Source: Acinetobacter piscicola (lineage in GTDB: Bacteria; Pseudomonadota; Gammaproteobacteria; Pseudomonadales; Moraxellaceae). Taken from it: a DNA stretch of 64,000 nt. Position 1 is the stretch's first letter; each line of letters opens with the position of its first letter. This document shows positions 28,201-36,171 of this stretch, in pieces. The stretch lies in NCBI RefSeq assembly GCF_015218165.1, contig NZ_CP048659.1, forward strand, positions 1,798,001 to 1,862,000, given 5' to 3'. The translations under genes were made by a program, and so were the position numbers. The notes under the pieces are model-generated. The model ran no database searches, was not told the DNA's origin, and saw nothing but the letters and a program-made list of their open reading frames with translations.

Positions 28201-28979
28201 GTATAGACATCTTTGCCTTCAGATGCTTTGCCGATCGCATGGATGGCTTGCGTATAATCATCAAAATAACGATCTGCATCATGCTCAGTCAGTGCAGCCT
28301 CACCTAACATGTCATAAGAATAACGAAAACCTTTATCTTCAAGCACTTTGGCATGATCCAACGCTTCTTCGATGGTTTCACCTGTAACAAATTGTTCACC
28401 CATCATACGCATGGCGACATCAACAGCCTTACGAATAATACCTTTACCTGTACGTGCTAAAAGCGAAGTTAGAATACTGGATAAACTTTTTTGTTTCGGG
28501 GTTTCCATCAGTTTGCCCGTCAACATCAGTCCCCATGCTGCGGCATTGACAAACATTAAATTACTTTGCCCTAAATGTTCTTTCCAATCCCCTTGGTTAA
28601 TCTTGTCACGAATCAATAAGTCACGGGTGGCAGTATCAGGAATACGTAGCAATGCTTCTGCTAAACACATCAGCGCAATACCTTCTTGCGAAGACAACGA
28701 AAACTCTTGTAATAGCCCTTGTACGATGCCTGCTTTGCCTGAAGAATTACGACGTTCTCTCAAACTATGTGCCAAATTAAATGCAATATCATAAATTTTT
28801 TGGCTCATTTCTTCTGAGATCTGAGTATGGTCTAATAAATTTTCCACACACTCAGGTTCAGGGCGACGCCATGCCGTATTGATTGCTGTTTCAAGCTGGG
28901 TTTTTTCTTTAAATTCAGTAATGTAGTTTGGGTTTAAAGGTGCAGAATCCATAGGCGAAGTGATTTCCATCATGTTCAT
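25230..28979 (-). CDS. putA: Bifunctional proline dehydrogenase / P5C dehydrogenase
   Basis: Oxidises proline to pyrroline-5-carboxylate with FAD, then to glutamate with NAD, passing the intermediate internally. Residues from about 90 to 530 are the proline dehydrogenase barrel (TGAGISIKLSALHPRY, ITYRLVKGAYWDSEIK-type MIRLVKGAYWDSEIKKAQ). From about 600 to 1100 is the aldehyde dehydrogenase, with PWNFPLAIFTGQ, the Glu in ETGGQNAMIVDSS and the nucleophilic Cys in SAGQRCSALRVL. At 1249 residues it lacks the N-terminal ribbon-helix-helix that makes E. coli PutA an autorepressor. Regulation must come from elsewhere, most likely the Lrp-type gene transcribed divergently. The start at 28979 follows an AGGATG ribosome site. 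Confidence 0.95.
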   Translation of the reverse strand: MNMMEITSPMDSAPLNPNYITEFKEKTQLETAINTAWRRPEPECVENLLDHTQISEEMSQKIYDIAFNLAHSLRERRNSSGKAGIVQGLLQEFSLSSQEGIALMCLAEALLRIPDTATRDLLIRDKINQGDWKEHLGQSNLMFVNAAAWGLMLTGKLMETPKQKSLSSILTSLLARTGKGIIRKAVDVAMRMMGEQFVTGETIEEALDHAKVLEDKGFRYSYDMLGEAALTEHDADRYFDDYTQAIHAIGKASEGKDVYTGAGISIKLSALHPRYQRGQIERVHNELYPRILNLALLAKKYDIGLNIDAEEADRLELSLELLERLCFEPALNDWKGIGFVIQAYQKRCFYVVDYIIDLAKRSQKRLMIRLVKGAYWDSEIKKAQIDGMRDYPVFTRKVHTDLSYIACAKKLLAAPQQIYPQFATHNAQTLATIYQLADPSKYYLGQYEFQCLHGMGEPLYEQVVGNIQDNKLGVPCRIYAPVGNHETLLAYLVRRLLENGANTSFVNRIADKNIEIADLIEDPIHEIAENAQHDGIVGMKHPAIALPKDLLQPIRKNSFGLDLSNDSELAQLNSTAQKIATYQWHSHSLVANLDPLTLLELPKIEIRNPADHQDLVGTVIEANLTHVNLALDNAQAACDSWNNTDRNQRAEYLFKAADLMEARLQELMLLLCRESGKTYSNGIAEVREAVDFLRYYAAQMQNISKHTTLQALGTVLCISPWNFPLAIFTGQVAAALVAGNTVIAKPAEQTPLIAAQAIQILWEAGIPENVVQLLPGRGETVGALLSQDDRIQGIMFTGSTEVAKILQKTVAQRLSPTGQPIPLIAETGGQNAMIVDSSALTEQVVLDVVNSAFDSAGQRCSALRVLCVQEDNAEVLIKMLKGAMQQLNLGNPIFLKTDIGPVIDLEARQNIEKHIEMMRSKAYPIHQLVYAETSLKSHQGTFITPTMIELPNLNDLKREVFGPVLHIIRYKYGELKQLIKQINDKGYGLTMGLHTRIDETIQTTIAHAEVGNLYINRNIVGAVVGVQPFGGEGLSGTGPKAGGPLYLYKLMQKCDLSAQPFGIVKALNQTEINPIYNALQIWTKQHITDFKLNHYANITGLYALPGPTGESNQYSILPRAKIFVTAQHEHAYLQQLAAVFAVGSHAVMSNQNAVGLQLLQKLPQDIRHHITLIDDIASAEFDAVLHHGDVKGLADLQHLISQRSGAIIAISHLNHVNDLVPLDRLVIERAISINTAAAGGNASLMTLES

Positions 28980-29049
28980 GTCAACATCCTGTGACGCTAA
29001 ATTTATCTTGAGTGAATTACTTTATATAATTTATGATTACAGAATATTC

Positions 29050-29066
29050 ATAGTGAAACTCACTAT
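29050..29066. promoter_or_regulatory. Inverted repeat between putA and its regulator
   Basis: A perfect ATAGTGA-AAC-TCACTAT repeat (7-bp arms, 3-bp centre) in the 117-bp divergent gap. It is about 70 bp from the putA start and 30 bp from the regulator start. This is the likely binding site of the Lrp-type protein. The gap also has TATATAAT-like sequences suitable as -10 boxes on both strands. Confidence 0.5.
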
Positions 29067-29096
29067 AATTAAGCTAATTTTTAGAGAATAATTCGA

Positions 29097-29594
29097 ATGG
29101 ACAGTGGATTTTTAAGCCTAGACCGCATAGATATCAAGATTTTAGATATTTTGCAAAAAGAGGGGCGGATTTCAAATACCAAACTTGCAGAAGAAGTCAA
29201 TTTATCAGCCACTGCCGCTTTGGCACGTGTGCAAAAACTGACGGCAGAAGGCTATATTTTAGGGTATGAAGCCAAGCTCAATCCTGTGTTATTGGGGGCA
29301 AATTTTGTGGTTTTTGTGGAAATATTATTGGATAAAACCACACCAAATGCTTTAGATGCATTTTCTGATGCAGTGGTGCAATATCCTGAAATTATGGCAT
29401 GTCACATGATTAGTGGTGGCTTTGATTTTTTAGTCAAAATTCGTTGTGCCAACATGGATGAATTTCGCCGTATTTCAGGCAGTGTATTGTGGCAATTGCC
29501 GGGGGTAAAGGAAACGCGCAGCTATCCTGTCATGGAAGTCATTAAAGACAGCGCACAGTTACATTTAAACTTGAAGCCACGCATTAAAAAATAA
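29097..29594 (+). CDS. Lrp/AsnC-family regulator of proline use
   Basis: A 165-residue Lrp family protein. An N-terminal winged helix-turn-helix (LDRIDIKILDILQKEGRISNTK then LAEEVNLSATAALARVQKL) is followed by a RAM/AsnC effector domain (VMEVIKD at its end, HMISGGFDFLVKIRC in the middle). Divergent to putA and followed by putP, it most likely senses proline or a product and activates the put genes, as PutR does in other proteobacteria. That role is inferred from position. ATG 29097 is 117 bp from the putA start. Confidence 0.88.
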   Translation: MDSGFLSLDRIDIKILDILQKEGRISNTKLAEEVNLSATAALARVQKLTAEGYILGYEAKLNPVLLGANFVVFVEILLDKTTPNALDAFSDAVVQYPEIMACHMISGGFDFLVKIRCANMDEFRRISGSVLWQLPGVKETRSYPVMEVIKDSAQLHLNLKPRIKK

Positions 29595-29599
29595 AAAAT

Positions 29600-29626
29600 G
29601 CAATAAAAATGGGGCTGAATGCCCCA
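29600..29626 (-). terminator. Terminator of putP
   Basis: TGGGGC (29610-29615) and GCCCCA (29621-29626) form a stem with a 5-nt loop. On the minus strand the stem is followed by TTTTTATT, so it ends the leftward putP transcript. It could also serve the regulator gene from the other side, though the plus-strand T-run is weak. Confidence 0.65.
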
Positions 29627-29667
29627 GATTTAGAGAGTCCATTACAACCCGAAAGTATGTGAATGGA

Positions 29668-31179
29668 TTATTTTTGATTTAAATTTTGCATTTCTTGTTT
29701 GTAAATATGATCCGCTTGTTCAAAACGCTCGACAACCTGTTTTGAAGGTGCTTTGCCCAATAAACTTACAATCACAATACTTAAAAATGATAGCAAGAAT
29801 CCGGGCACAATTTCATATAAACCCGTACTTTGCTTTAAGGTCATTTCCCATGCGATGACGGTAACAGCCCCAACAATGACCCCCGTAATTGCGCCATTCA
29901 ATGTCATTCGTTTCCAAAATAGCGACAAAATAATGAGAGGACCGAACGCTGCACCAAAGCCTGCCCAAGCATATTCTACCAAGCCCAAAACCTTACTGTC
30001 TGGTTTAAATGCGAGAATAATTGCCAAGACTGAAATGGCTAAAACCATGAGACGGCCGACCCAAACCAATTCATTTTGTGAGGCATTTTTACGGACAAAG
30101 CCTTTGTATAAATCTTCAGTGAGCGTACTTGAACAGACCAAAAGTTGACAACTTAAGGTACTCATTACCGCAGCTAAAATTGCAGCTAAGATCACACCTG
30201 CAATCCATGGATTGAATAAAATTTTAGTTAATTCAATAAAAATGGTTTCATGATTTTGAGTCACAGCGCTCGCAAGATTGGGATGAGCTTGAAAAAAAGC
30301 AATACCAATATAACCCACAGCAATTGCGCCACCTAAACACAAAATCATCCAAGTCATGCCGATACGACGTGCATTGGGGATGGTACGTACTGAATCTGCT
30401 GCCATGAAGCGCACCAAAATATGAGGCTGTCCGAAATAGCCTAAGCCCCACGCACAAGAAGAAATAATCGCCACAGCACTTAAACCTGAAAATAAATTTG
30501 AAGCATGTGGGCGTGCTGTTTCCAACAAAGACGCAAACTGAGAAACATCACCGATTGCTAAATATGCCATGATGGGGGTGATCAGTAGGGCAAAAATCAT
30601 TAAACCTGCTTGGAACGTATCTGTCCAACTGATTGCAAGAAAGCCACCGATACACACATAACTGATGGTTGCAATCGCACTGATCCAAAGTGCTGTGCTG
30701 TAATTTAAACCAAAAATACTCTCAAATAATCGTGCACCTGCCACCATGCCTGACGCACAATAGATTGCAAAAAAGATTAAAATGACCAGGGCAGAAATTG
30801 CACGCAATACTTTCTTTTTATCATCAAATCGACTGGTAAAATAATCGGGAAGGGTGAGCGAATTGTTTTGTACTTCGGTATGTACCCGTAAACGTCCTGC
30901 CACCAATAGCCAATTGAGCCATGCCCCAATAATCAAGCCAATCGCAACCCAAGCTTTTGATAAACCAATTAAATAAATTGCCCCAGGTAAGCCCATTAAC
31001 AGCCAACCACTCATGTCTGATGCACCTGCTGAAAGTGCGGTGACCACACTGCCTAAACTACGACCTCCTAAAATATAATCAGAAAAATCTGAGGTTGATT
31101 TGTAAGCATACAGTCCAATGGCGACCATTGCGATGATGTATAACATAAATGTTATTACGGTTGGATTAAGAAAACTCAT
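29668..31179 (-). CDS. putP: Sodium/proline symporter
   Basis: A 503-residue member of the sodium:solute symporter family that imports proline with sodium across the inner membrane, feeding PutA. About 13 membrane helices are apparent. Landmark segments are the N-terminal FSDYILGGRSLGSVVTALSAGASDMSGW (in parts: YILGGRSLG and SAGASDMSGW), the SISYVCIGGF-type AISYVCIGGFLAISWTD, and the C-terminal AFGPLIILSLFWKRMT. It is convergent with the Lrp-type gene and in the same strand as putA, so the three genes make a proline-use module. An intrinsic terminator follows. Confidence 0.95.
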   Translation of the reverse strand: MSFLNPTVITFMLYIIAMVAIGLYAYKSTSDFSDYILGGRSLGSVVTALSAGASDMSGWLLMGLPGAIYLIGLSKAWVAIGLIIGAWLNWLLVAGRLRVHTEVQNNSLTLPDYFTSRFDDKKKVLRAISALVILIFFAIYCASGMVAGARLFESIFGLNYSTALWISAIATISYVCIGGFLAISWTDTFQAGLMIFALLITPIMAYLAIGDVSQFASLLETARPHASNLFSGLSAVAIISSCAWGLGYFGQPHILVRFMAADSVRTIPNARRIGMTWMILCLGGAIAVGYIGIAFFQAHPNLASAVTQNHETIFIELTKILFNPWIAGVILAAILAAVMSTLSCQLLVCSSTLTEDLYKGFVRKNASQNELVWVGRLMVLAISVLAIILAFKPDSKVLGLVEYAWAGFGAAFGPLIILSLFWKRMTLNGAITGVIVGAVTVIAWEMTLKQSTGLYEIVPGFLLSFLSIVIVSLLGKAPSKQVVERFEQADHIYKQEMQNLNQK

Positions 31180-31373
31180 AGCTTCATCCTTTGTCCTTTG
31201 GATTGTGTCCGTCCAAGAATTATTTTTATCGTGCTTCGTTGAGATGCAGATTCAAACATGGATACAAAAAAATTAGCTGTAAGTTTTCTAACGCATTTCA
31301 TCAATAGTTGTGTTGCAAATTGTAATTTTGTTTACAAAGTAGGGGGTGTCATCAGACTTTAGTCTATACACAT
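31180..31373. other. putP upstream region
   Basis: Intergenic sequence before putP and after the riboflavin synthase gene's terminator. No gene. No clear promoter boxes beyond AT-rich stretches, and no repeat. Confidence 0.5.
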
Positions 31374-31407
31374 GAAAAAAAGCATCTATTGCAAATCAAT
31401 AGATGCT
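31374..31407 (-). terminator. Terminator of the riboflavin synthase gene
   Basis: AGCATCTATTG (31381-31391) and CAATAGATGCT (31397-31407) form a perfect 11-bp stem with a 5-nt loop. On the minus strand it runs into TTTTTTC, downstream of the riboflavin synthase stop. Confidence 0.8.
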
Positions 31408-31480
31408 GTGAAAGGAAGCGATAAAGTAAATTGGAAATGATTAACTTAAGATGTTGAATGCACCTAAAGATGAATATTTC

Positions 31481-32098
31481 TTAGTTTCTTGCATGAATAC
31501 TTTCTAAAGTATCTACCAATGTACGTGTGGTCTGATCAATTTCAAAATTAAGCAGATCACCAACTTTTAAGTCTGAAAAATTGGTTAAGCGGATGGTTTC
31601 AGGAATAAGATCGACTGAAATTTGATTTTGTGTTTTATTGACATTGTTCACGGTCAAGCTGCAACCATGTAAGCCAATAAACCCTTTTAAAAAGAAATAT
31701 TTGATTTTTTCATTTGGAATTTCAATATCTAAATGCAGTGTTTTACCATTTTCAACGATATTTTTAATCTGCGCCATTCCTTCGATATGTCCATAAATAT
31801 TATGTCCACCATTTTCCATACCGACTTTAAAAGAACGCTCGACATTGACCAAACTATTTTCTTTTAAATGACCTAGTGTAGTAAGGGATAAGGTTAAATC
31901 CGAAATATCAAAACTGACTAAGGTTTTTTCTTCATTCATCCCCGTAACGGTCAAGCATGTTCCATCAATCGCAACACTGGCACCGATAAACACATCATCT
32001 AAAAATTTTTGATGGTTTTCCACAAAGATGGTGGTATAGCCTTGATGTTTTTCGATGCGATGAATTTTTTCAGTGCCTAGTACGATACCTGTATACAT
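31481..32098 (-). CDS. ribE: Riboflavin synthase, alpha chain
   Basis: Dismutates two 6,7-dimethyl-8-ribityllumazine molecules into riboflavin. The duplicated beta-barrel is visible: the first repeat begins MYTGIVLGTEKI and contains VAIDGTCLTVTG; the second contains GFIGLHGCSLTVNNV. I choose ATG 32098 (205 residues) because the family opens with 'M[FY]TGI' and GAG lies 7 bases upstream; an in-frame ATG at 32113 and the longer frame to 32152 are less likely. It is alone rather than in a rib operon, and no FMN riboswitch is seen upstream. Confidence 0.9.
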   Translation of the reverse strand: MYTGIVLGTEKIHRIEKHQGYTTIFVENHQKFLDDVFIGASVAIDGTCLTVTGMNEEKTLVSFDISDLTLSLTTLGHLKENSLVNVERSFKVGMENGGHNIYGHIEGMAQIKNIVENGKTLHLDIEIPNEKIKYFFLKGFIGLHGCSLTVNNVNKTQNQISVDLIPETIRLTNFSDLKVGDLLNFEIDQTTRTLVDTLESIHARN

Positions 32099-32184
32099 GT
32101 CCAATCTCGTCATGATATTAAAAACTTGACTATTAATAACATAAATTTGCACTGTTGCAGTGTGATTGACATGATAAATGCTTG

Positions 32185-32217
32185 AAAAGATTCCTCCTTG
32201 ATTGTAAAGGAGGAATT
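32185..32217 (-). terminator. Terminator of the acyl-CoA ligase gene
   Basis: ATTCCTCCTT (32190-32199) pairs perfectly with AAGGAGGAAT (32207-32216), with a 7-nt loop. On the minus strand it is followed by CTTTTC, about 55 bp past the ligase stop. Confidence 0.7.
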
Positions 32218-32270
32218 TTCAGCTCTATCATGATTTCAGTTTTATGTTGCAAAGAACAGTAGACGATGAA

Positions 32271-33899
32271 TTAACTTTCGAGTAATACAGAACCATATTT
32301 TTCACGAAGGTCTTTTTTCAACATTTTACCTGTACCTGTTAAAGGAATAGCATCTACAAAGACTACTTTGTCTGGAATCTGCCATTTTGCAATTTTATCT
32401 GCATAATAATTTAAGAGATCATCTTCAGTGACGTTGGTGCCTTGCTGTTTGATCGCAATCACTACAGGACGTTCATCCCATTTTGGATGTGTCGCGGCGA
32501 TGACGGCAGCCATCGCAATTTCAGGATGGCTCATGGCTATATTTTCTAGTTCAACAGAGGAAATCCACTCACCGCCTGATTTAATTAAATCTTTGGCACG
32601 ATCACTTAGGAGTAGATAACCATCTTCATTGATCGATGCGATGTCACCTGTATCAAACCAGCCATCAGTAGTTAACGCATTTTCAGATTTACCATAATAC
32701 GATTCGATAATCCAATGCCCTTTAACTTGTAGGTTACCTGTAGTGTGACCATCACGAGCAACTTCTTGTGTTCCTTTTTCTTCATCCGTAATGCGTAAGT
32801 CGACGCCAAAAGGTGGGCGACCTTGCGAAAGGCGAACAGTGAGTTGATCTTCAGCAGACAATTTTTTATGTTTGGCTTTGAGTTGATTACTTGTACCCAA
32901 TGGACTCATTTCAGTCATTCCCCAAGCATGAATGGTTTCACAGTCATATAAGTCACGGAATGCTTTCATCATCGCAGGTGGACAAGCGGAACCACCGACA
33001 ACATTGTGTTTTAAACTCGCAAGTTTACTGCCACTTTGTTTGGCTGCTGCCAATAAGCCTTGCCAAATTGTCGGCACGCCAAGTGCAACGGTCACATTAT
33101 AGTCATCAATCATTTGGACTAAACTGGCACCATCTAACCCAGGACCTGGCAATACAAAAGTACAACCGACCATTGCTGCAGCATAAGGTGTACCCCAAGC
33201 ATTTACATGGAACATTGGGACGACAGGCAACATGACATTATTGGCAGAAAGATTTAATGAGTCAGGTAAACAAATGGCATAAGTATGCAAAATTGTGGAA
33301 CGATGACTATATAAAGCACCTTTCGGATTGCCTGTTGTTCCTGAGGTGTAGCAGAGTGAACTCGCGGTATTTTCATCAAACATAGGCCATTCAAACTCTG
33401 CTGAATGTTCTGCGATCAGTGCATCATAAAACTTCACATCAGGGAGTACCGTTGCAACATCTTGGTCAAAAGCACTTAAACAAATAAAATGTTCCACACT
33501 TGGAGTATGTGCTTTTACGGCATTGATTAATGGGAGGAATGTTTTATCAAAGAGTACGACTTTGTCTTGTGCGTCATTAATAATAAAAATCAATTGTTCT
33601 GGAAATAAACGAGGGTTAATCGTATGACAAACCATACCACTGCCTGAAATTGCATACCAAGATTCTAAATGACGGTGATTGTTCCATGCGATGGTGGCAA
33701 TACGATCGGCATGTTTGGCACCTAAACTGGTTAAGGCATTGGCAAAACGTTTTGAATTCTCAGCAACATGTGTCCAGTCTGTTGTGGTTATTGTGCCATC
33801 GGTATTTTTAGAAATAATTGCGGTATCGCCATGATAACGAGCAGCATGTTCGATTAAATTACTAATCAAAAGCGGCTGAAACATCATATTTCCTTGCAT
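32271..33899 (-). CDS. AMP-forming acyl-CoA ligase
   Basis: A 542-residue adenylate-forming enzyme that activates a carboxylic acid with ATP and joins it to CoA. The P-loop is [17 protein letters not shown], followed by [10 protein letters not shown], the [10 protein letters not shown] block and the hinge/lysine region [14 protein letters not shown]; the catalytic Lys is in [11 protein letters not shown] near the end. The overall sequence resembles medium-chain or AlkK-like fatty-acyl-CoA ligases more than FadD, but the acid cannot be named from sequence. The first Met (33899) is used; Met5 or Met6 are alternatives. It is a single-gene unit with its own terminator. Confidence 0.88.
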   Translation of the reverse strand: MQGNMMFQPLLISNLIEHAARYHGDTAIISKNTDGTITTTDWTHVAENSKRFANALTSLGAKHADRIATIAWNNHRHLESWYAISGSGMVCHTINPRLFPEQLIFIINDAQDKVVLFDKTFLPLINAVKAHTPSVEHFICLSAFDQDVATVLPDVKFYDALIAEHSAEFEWPMFDENTASSLCYTSGTTGNPKGALYSHRSTILHTYAICLPDSLNLSANNVMLPVVPMFHVNAWGTPYAAAMVGCTFVLPGPGLDGASLVQMIDDYNVTVALGVPTIWQGLLAAAKQSGSKLASLKHNVVGGSACPPAMMKAFRDLYDCETIHAWGMTEMSPLGTSNQLKAKHKKLSAEDQLTVRLSQGRPPFGVDLRITDEEKGTQEVARDGHTTGNLQVKGHWIIESYYGKSENALTTDGWFDTGDIASINEDGYLLLSDRAKDLIKSGGEWISSVELENIAMSHPEIAMAAVIAATHPKWDERPVVIAIKQQGTNVTEDDLLNYYADKIAKWQIPDKVVFVDAIPLTGTGKMLKKDLREKYGSVLLES

Positions 33900-34200
33900 A
33901 CAATCATCCTTTTAATTTTGTTGTGATTGATCTATTTCATTTGTGCTTATTTAATCCGTTCTATTTAAAAAATTATCAAATAGAAAAAACATATTTTTAT
34001 CCTAACTAAAAAAAAACTGAATGCAATCAAAATATTCACAAAATTTTGTAACGAAGAAAAAATAAATTGATGTTGAAAAACAAATATTTATTAAATTATC
34101 ATGATTTGAAAATAGCATTGCAATTTAGACTAAATTTTTGCGTAAATCTATGGAAAAATAACTTGAATTGGTACACAGATATGTTAAAACTATGAGACAG
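33900..34200. other. Upstream region of the acyl-CoA ligase
   Basis: Highly A/T-rich, with several runs of A longer than six and no gene on either strand. It separates the leftward ligase from the rightward miniprotein and probably holds promoters for both. No individual box is convincing. Confidence 0.5.
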
Positions 34201-34243
34201 CCTTATTCAAAAATAAATGTTTTAGGATAAAACATGAATAAGG
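34201..34243 (+). promoter_or_regulatory. Two-part hairpin in front of a miniprotein
   Basis: The outer stem CCTTATTC (34201-34208) pairs with GAATAAGG (34236-34243). The inner stem ATGTTTTA (34217-34224) pairs with TAAAACAT (34228-34235), leaving an 8-nt bulge on one side only. It ends 12 bases before the ribosome site of the 35-residue gene, so it would sit in that gene's leader if transcription starts upstream. Confidence 0.5.
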
Positions 34244-34266
34244 TCAATCAACATAGGAGATGATGA

Positions 34267-34374
34267 ATGCTACAAACTTTAAAGAAAATTTTGTGTTTAC
34301 ACCAATTTGAATATGAAATTGATGCCACTGCCACGGTGAAGAAAGAATGTCGTAAATGTGGGGTTTGTCACTGA
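34267..34374 (+). CDS. 35-residue Cys-containing miniprotein
   Basis: An uninterrupted small frame of 35 codons starting at the third of three close ATGs, spaced 7 bases from an AGGAG ribosome site. The product begins MLQTLKKILCLHQFEYEI and ends VKKECRKCGVCH, so the last eight residues hold three Cys and one His (C-x-x-C-x-x-C-H) that could bind a metal or haem-like ligand, plus one more Cys near the start. There is no signal peptide, so covalent haem attachment is unlikely despite the CxxCH ending. The strong ribosome site and protein-like codon use are the main support. No function is known to me. Confidence 0.65.
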   Translation: MLQTLKKILCLHQFEYEIDATATVKKECRKCGVCH

Positions 34375-34561
34375 TTTTATATCCAAAATTTACTCGGGAT
34401 ATCATCGTATTATTGCTTTAAAATGAAGTCCTTTAAATGTATTTTAAATGCATAGTATGATGATATTAAATGCGCTTCAAAATAAGAAAAAATAAAGTAA
34501 GCCTTCGTCTCTTTCAAATTATATTTCAGTTAAAATAAAAGCTTCTCATCATTTGAATTTT

Positions 34562-34780
34562 ATGGGTATGTTGAAAGATTTTACTGCTGAAACTTATATT
34601 ATTGATCAAAATCTTGTAGATACTTTGACGTGGCTTTGCCATCATCAAGGGTGTTTTGATTCCTTTGAATATGATGCATTTACCAAAGTATTGAGCGTAC
34701 ATCATGCCAATGGCACGGATATTTTACGTGAAGGCATGTTTTTAAATGCAAAATATGGGCTTTTGATCACTTCGCTGTAA
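34562..34780 (+). CDS. Small protein, unknown function
   Basis: A protein of 72 residues from ATG 34562; ATG 34568 is an alternative, and a TTG at 34553 could extend it. It reads as a compact soluble alpha/beta protein (LKDFTAETYIIDQNLVDTLTW, then CHHQGCFDSFEYDAF and GMFLNAKYGLLITSL). Two Cys and two His near the middle (CHHQGC) might bind metal. No clear ribosome site is present. It shares a bidirectional terminator with bioB, coming from the other side. Confidence 0.6.
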   Translation: MGMLKDFTAETYIIDQNLVDTLTWLCHHQGCFDSFEYDAFTKVLSVHHANGTDILREGMFLNAKYGLLITSL

Positions 34781-34822
34781 AATTTTGAACTATAAACTTA
34801 AATCATCGCTTAAAAGAAATTA

Positions 34823-34849
34823 AAAAGCGATCTTGTAAAGATCGCTTTT
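34823..34849. terminator. Bidirectional terminator, small gene / bioB
   Basis: AAAAGCGATCT (34823-34833) and AGATCGCTTTT (34839-34849) form a perfect 11-bp stem with a 5-nt loop. A T-run follows on the plus strand and TTTTTAATT on the minus strand. It sits between two convergent genes. Confidence 0.8.
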
Positions 34850-34865
34850 AGACAGGTTATGTGAT

Positions 34866-35858
34866 TTAAACGGCCATCGCGTCAACCGAAAGTTCGGCAG
34901 CTGTTGGTTTAGCTTTTTCTGCAATTAATCCTAACTTATTGAATAATTGTTTGTCCTTGCCTTCACCTGCATTGGGTGTAGTCAGTAACTTTTCACCACT
35001 AAACAATGAGTTTGCACCTGCCATAAATGCCAACGCTTGATCAGAATCACTCAATGCTTCGCGTCCTGCTGAAAGGCGAATATAGCTATGTGGCATGATG
35101 ATACGTGCAACCGCAATGGTGCGAATCCATTCCGTAACATCGAGTTTTTCAACTTCTGCTAAAGGTGTACCATCAATCGGAACTAGCATATTGATTGGGA
35201 CAGATTCAGGATGAGTGGGTAAGGTTGCAAGTTCTTGCAATAAACCAATACGGTCATTACGATTTTCACCTAAACCAACAATTCCACCGCTACACACTTT
35301 CATACCTGCATTACGTACATGATCTAAAGTATTTAAACGATCATCGAAAGTACGCGTGGTGATGATATGAGAATAGTATTCACGTGATGTATCAAGGTTA
35401 TGGTTGTAATAATCTAATCCAGCTTCATGCAAACGTTCTGCTTGAGACTGATTTAACATTCCCAAAGTCATACACGTTTCTAGTCCAAGTGCTTTGACTT
35501 CACGCACCATTTCAAGAACATAAGGCATATCACGCTCATGTGGATTACGCCAAGCAGCCCCCATACAAAAACGAGATGAACCCGATGCTAATGCTTCTTT
35601 AGCTTCACTGATCACTTTGTCGACAGCAATGCGCTTTTCAGCTTCTAGTTTTGAATCATAATGCGCTGATTGCGAGCAATATTTACAGTCTTCAGGACAT
35701 TTTCCTGTTTTAATTGAAAGTAGAGTGCTGACTTGGATAGTATTCGCTTCAAAATGATTGCGATGAATCTGCTGTGCTTTAAACACTAAATCTAAAAATG
35801 GTTGTTCATATAAGGTTTGGATTTCTTCACGTGTCCAATCATTTCGTACTAAAGGCAT
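34866..35858 (-). CDS. bioB: Biotin synthase
   Basis: A radical SAM enzyme that inserts sulphur into dethiobiotin. At 330 residues it has the normal length. The radical-SAM cluster motif CxxxCxxC is Cys54, Cys58 and Cys61 in [12 protein letters not shown]. The auxiliary cluster region includes the [13 protein letters not shown] and [10 protein letters not shown] blocks and the Arg-containing [12 protein letters not shown]. It is not in a bio operon here, and there is no BirA-type operator that I can recognise upstream. It ends at a shared terminator. Confidence 0.96.
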   Translation of the reverse strand: MPLVRNDWTREEIQTLYEQPFLDLVFKAQQIHRNHFEANTIQVSTLLSIKTGKCPEDCKYCSQSAHYDSKLEAEKRIAVDKVISEAKEALASGSSRFCMGAAWRNPHERDMPYVLEMVREVKALGLETCMTLGMLNQSQAERLHEAGLDYYNHNLDTSREYYSHIITTRTFDDRLNTLDHVRNAGMKVCSGGIVGLGENRNDRIGLLQELATLPTHPESVPINMLVPIDGTPLAEVEKLDVTEWIRTIAVARIIMPHSYIRLSAGREALSDSDQALAFMAGANSLFSGEKLLTTPNAGEGKDKQLFNKLGLIAEKAKPTAAELSVDAMAV

Positions 35859-36171
35859 AAGTCAAATCCCTGATAAAATATTACTATCTCGATGTATCAT
35901 ACACAAAACATGCCAAAGCCAATGGGCAAAAACATCCAAATGGTTATTGGTATCTTGACTTAAGATTAGCATATAAATTAAAAATAAAAATAGTGATTTA
36001 GTTACAAACTTTGCGGTTTTTCTTGTCAGATCGTGACATAAAATATTTTTGTATTTAGGTGAACTTCAGAGTATTCGCTTTTAAAAAATGAAAATAACCC
36101 TGATTTTGCAGAGAACGTGCTTTGCTATTGAAGTTGTAAAAATGAGTAATTTGGCACAAAAAAATTAAAAA
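35859..36171. other. bioB-queG intergenic region
   Basis: Spacer of 313 bp upstream of bioB and downstream of queG, both leftward. No gene, hairpin terminator or repeat stands out. It should contain the bioB promoter, but no boxes with good spacing are evident. Confidence 0.5.

Noticed and set aside
32099..32270. FMN riboswitch before riboflavin synthase
   Set aside because: The conserved FMN aptamer blocks are absent; the only hairpin here is the terminator of the upstream gene.
34361..34374. Reading the CxxCH end of the miniprotein as a haem-attachment site
   Set aside because: No signal peptide is present, and covalent haem attachment happens outside the cytoplasm.
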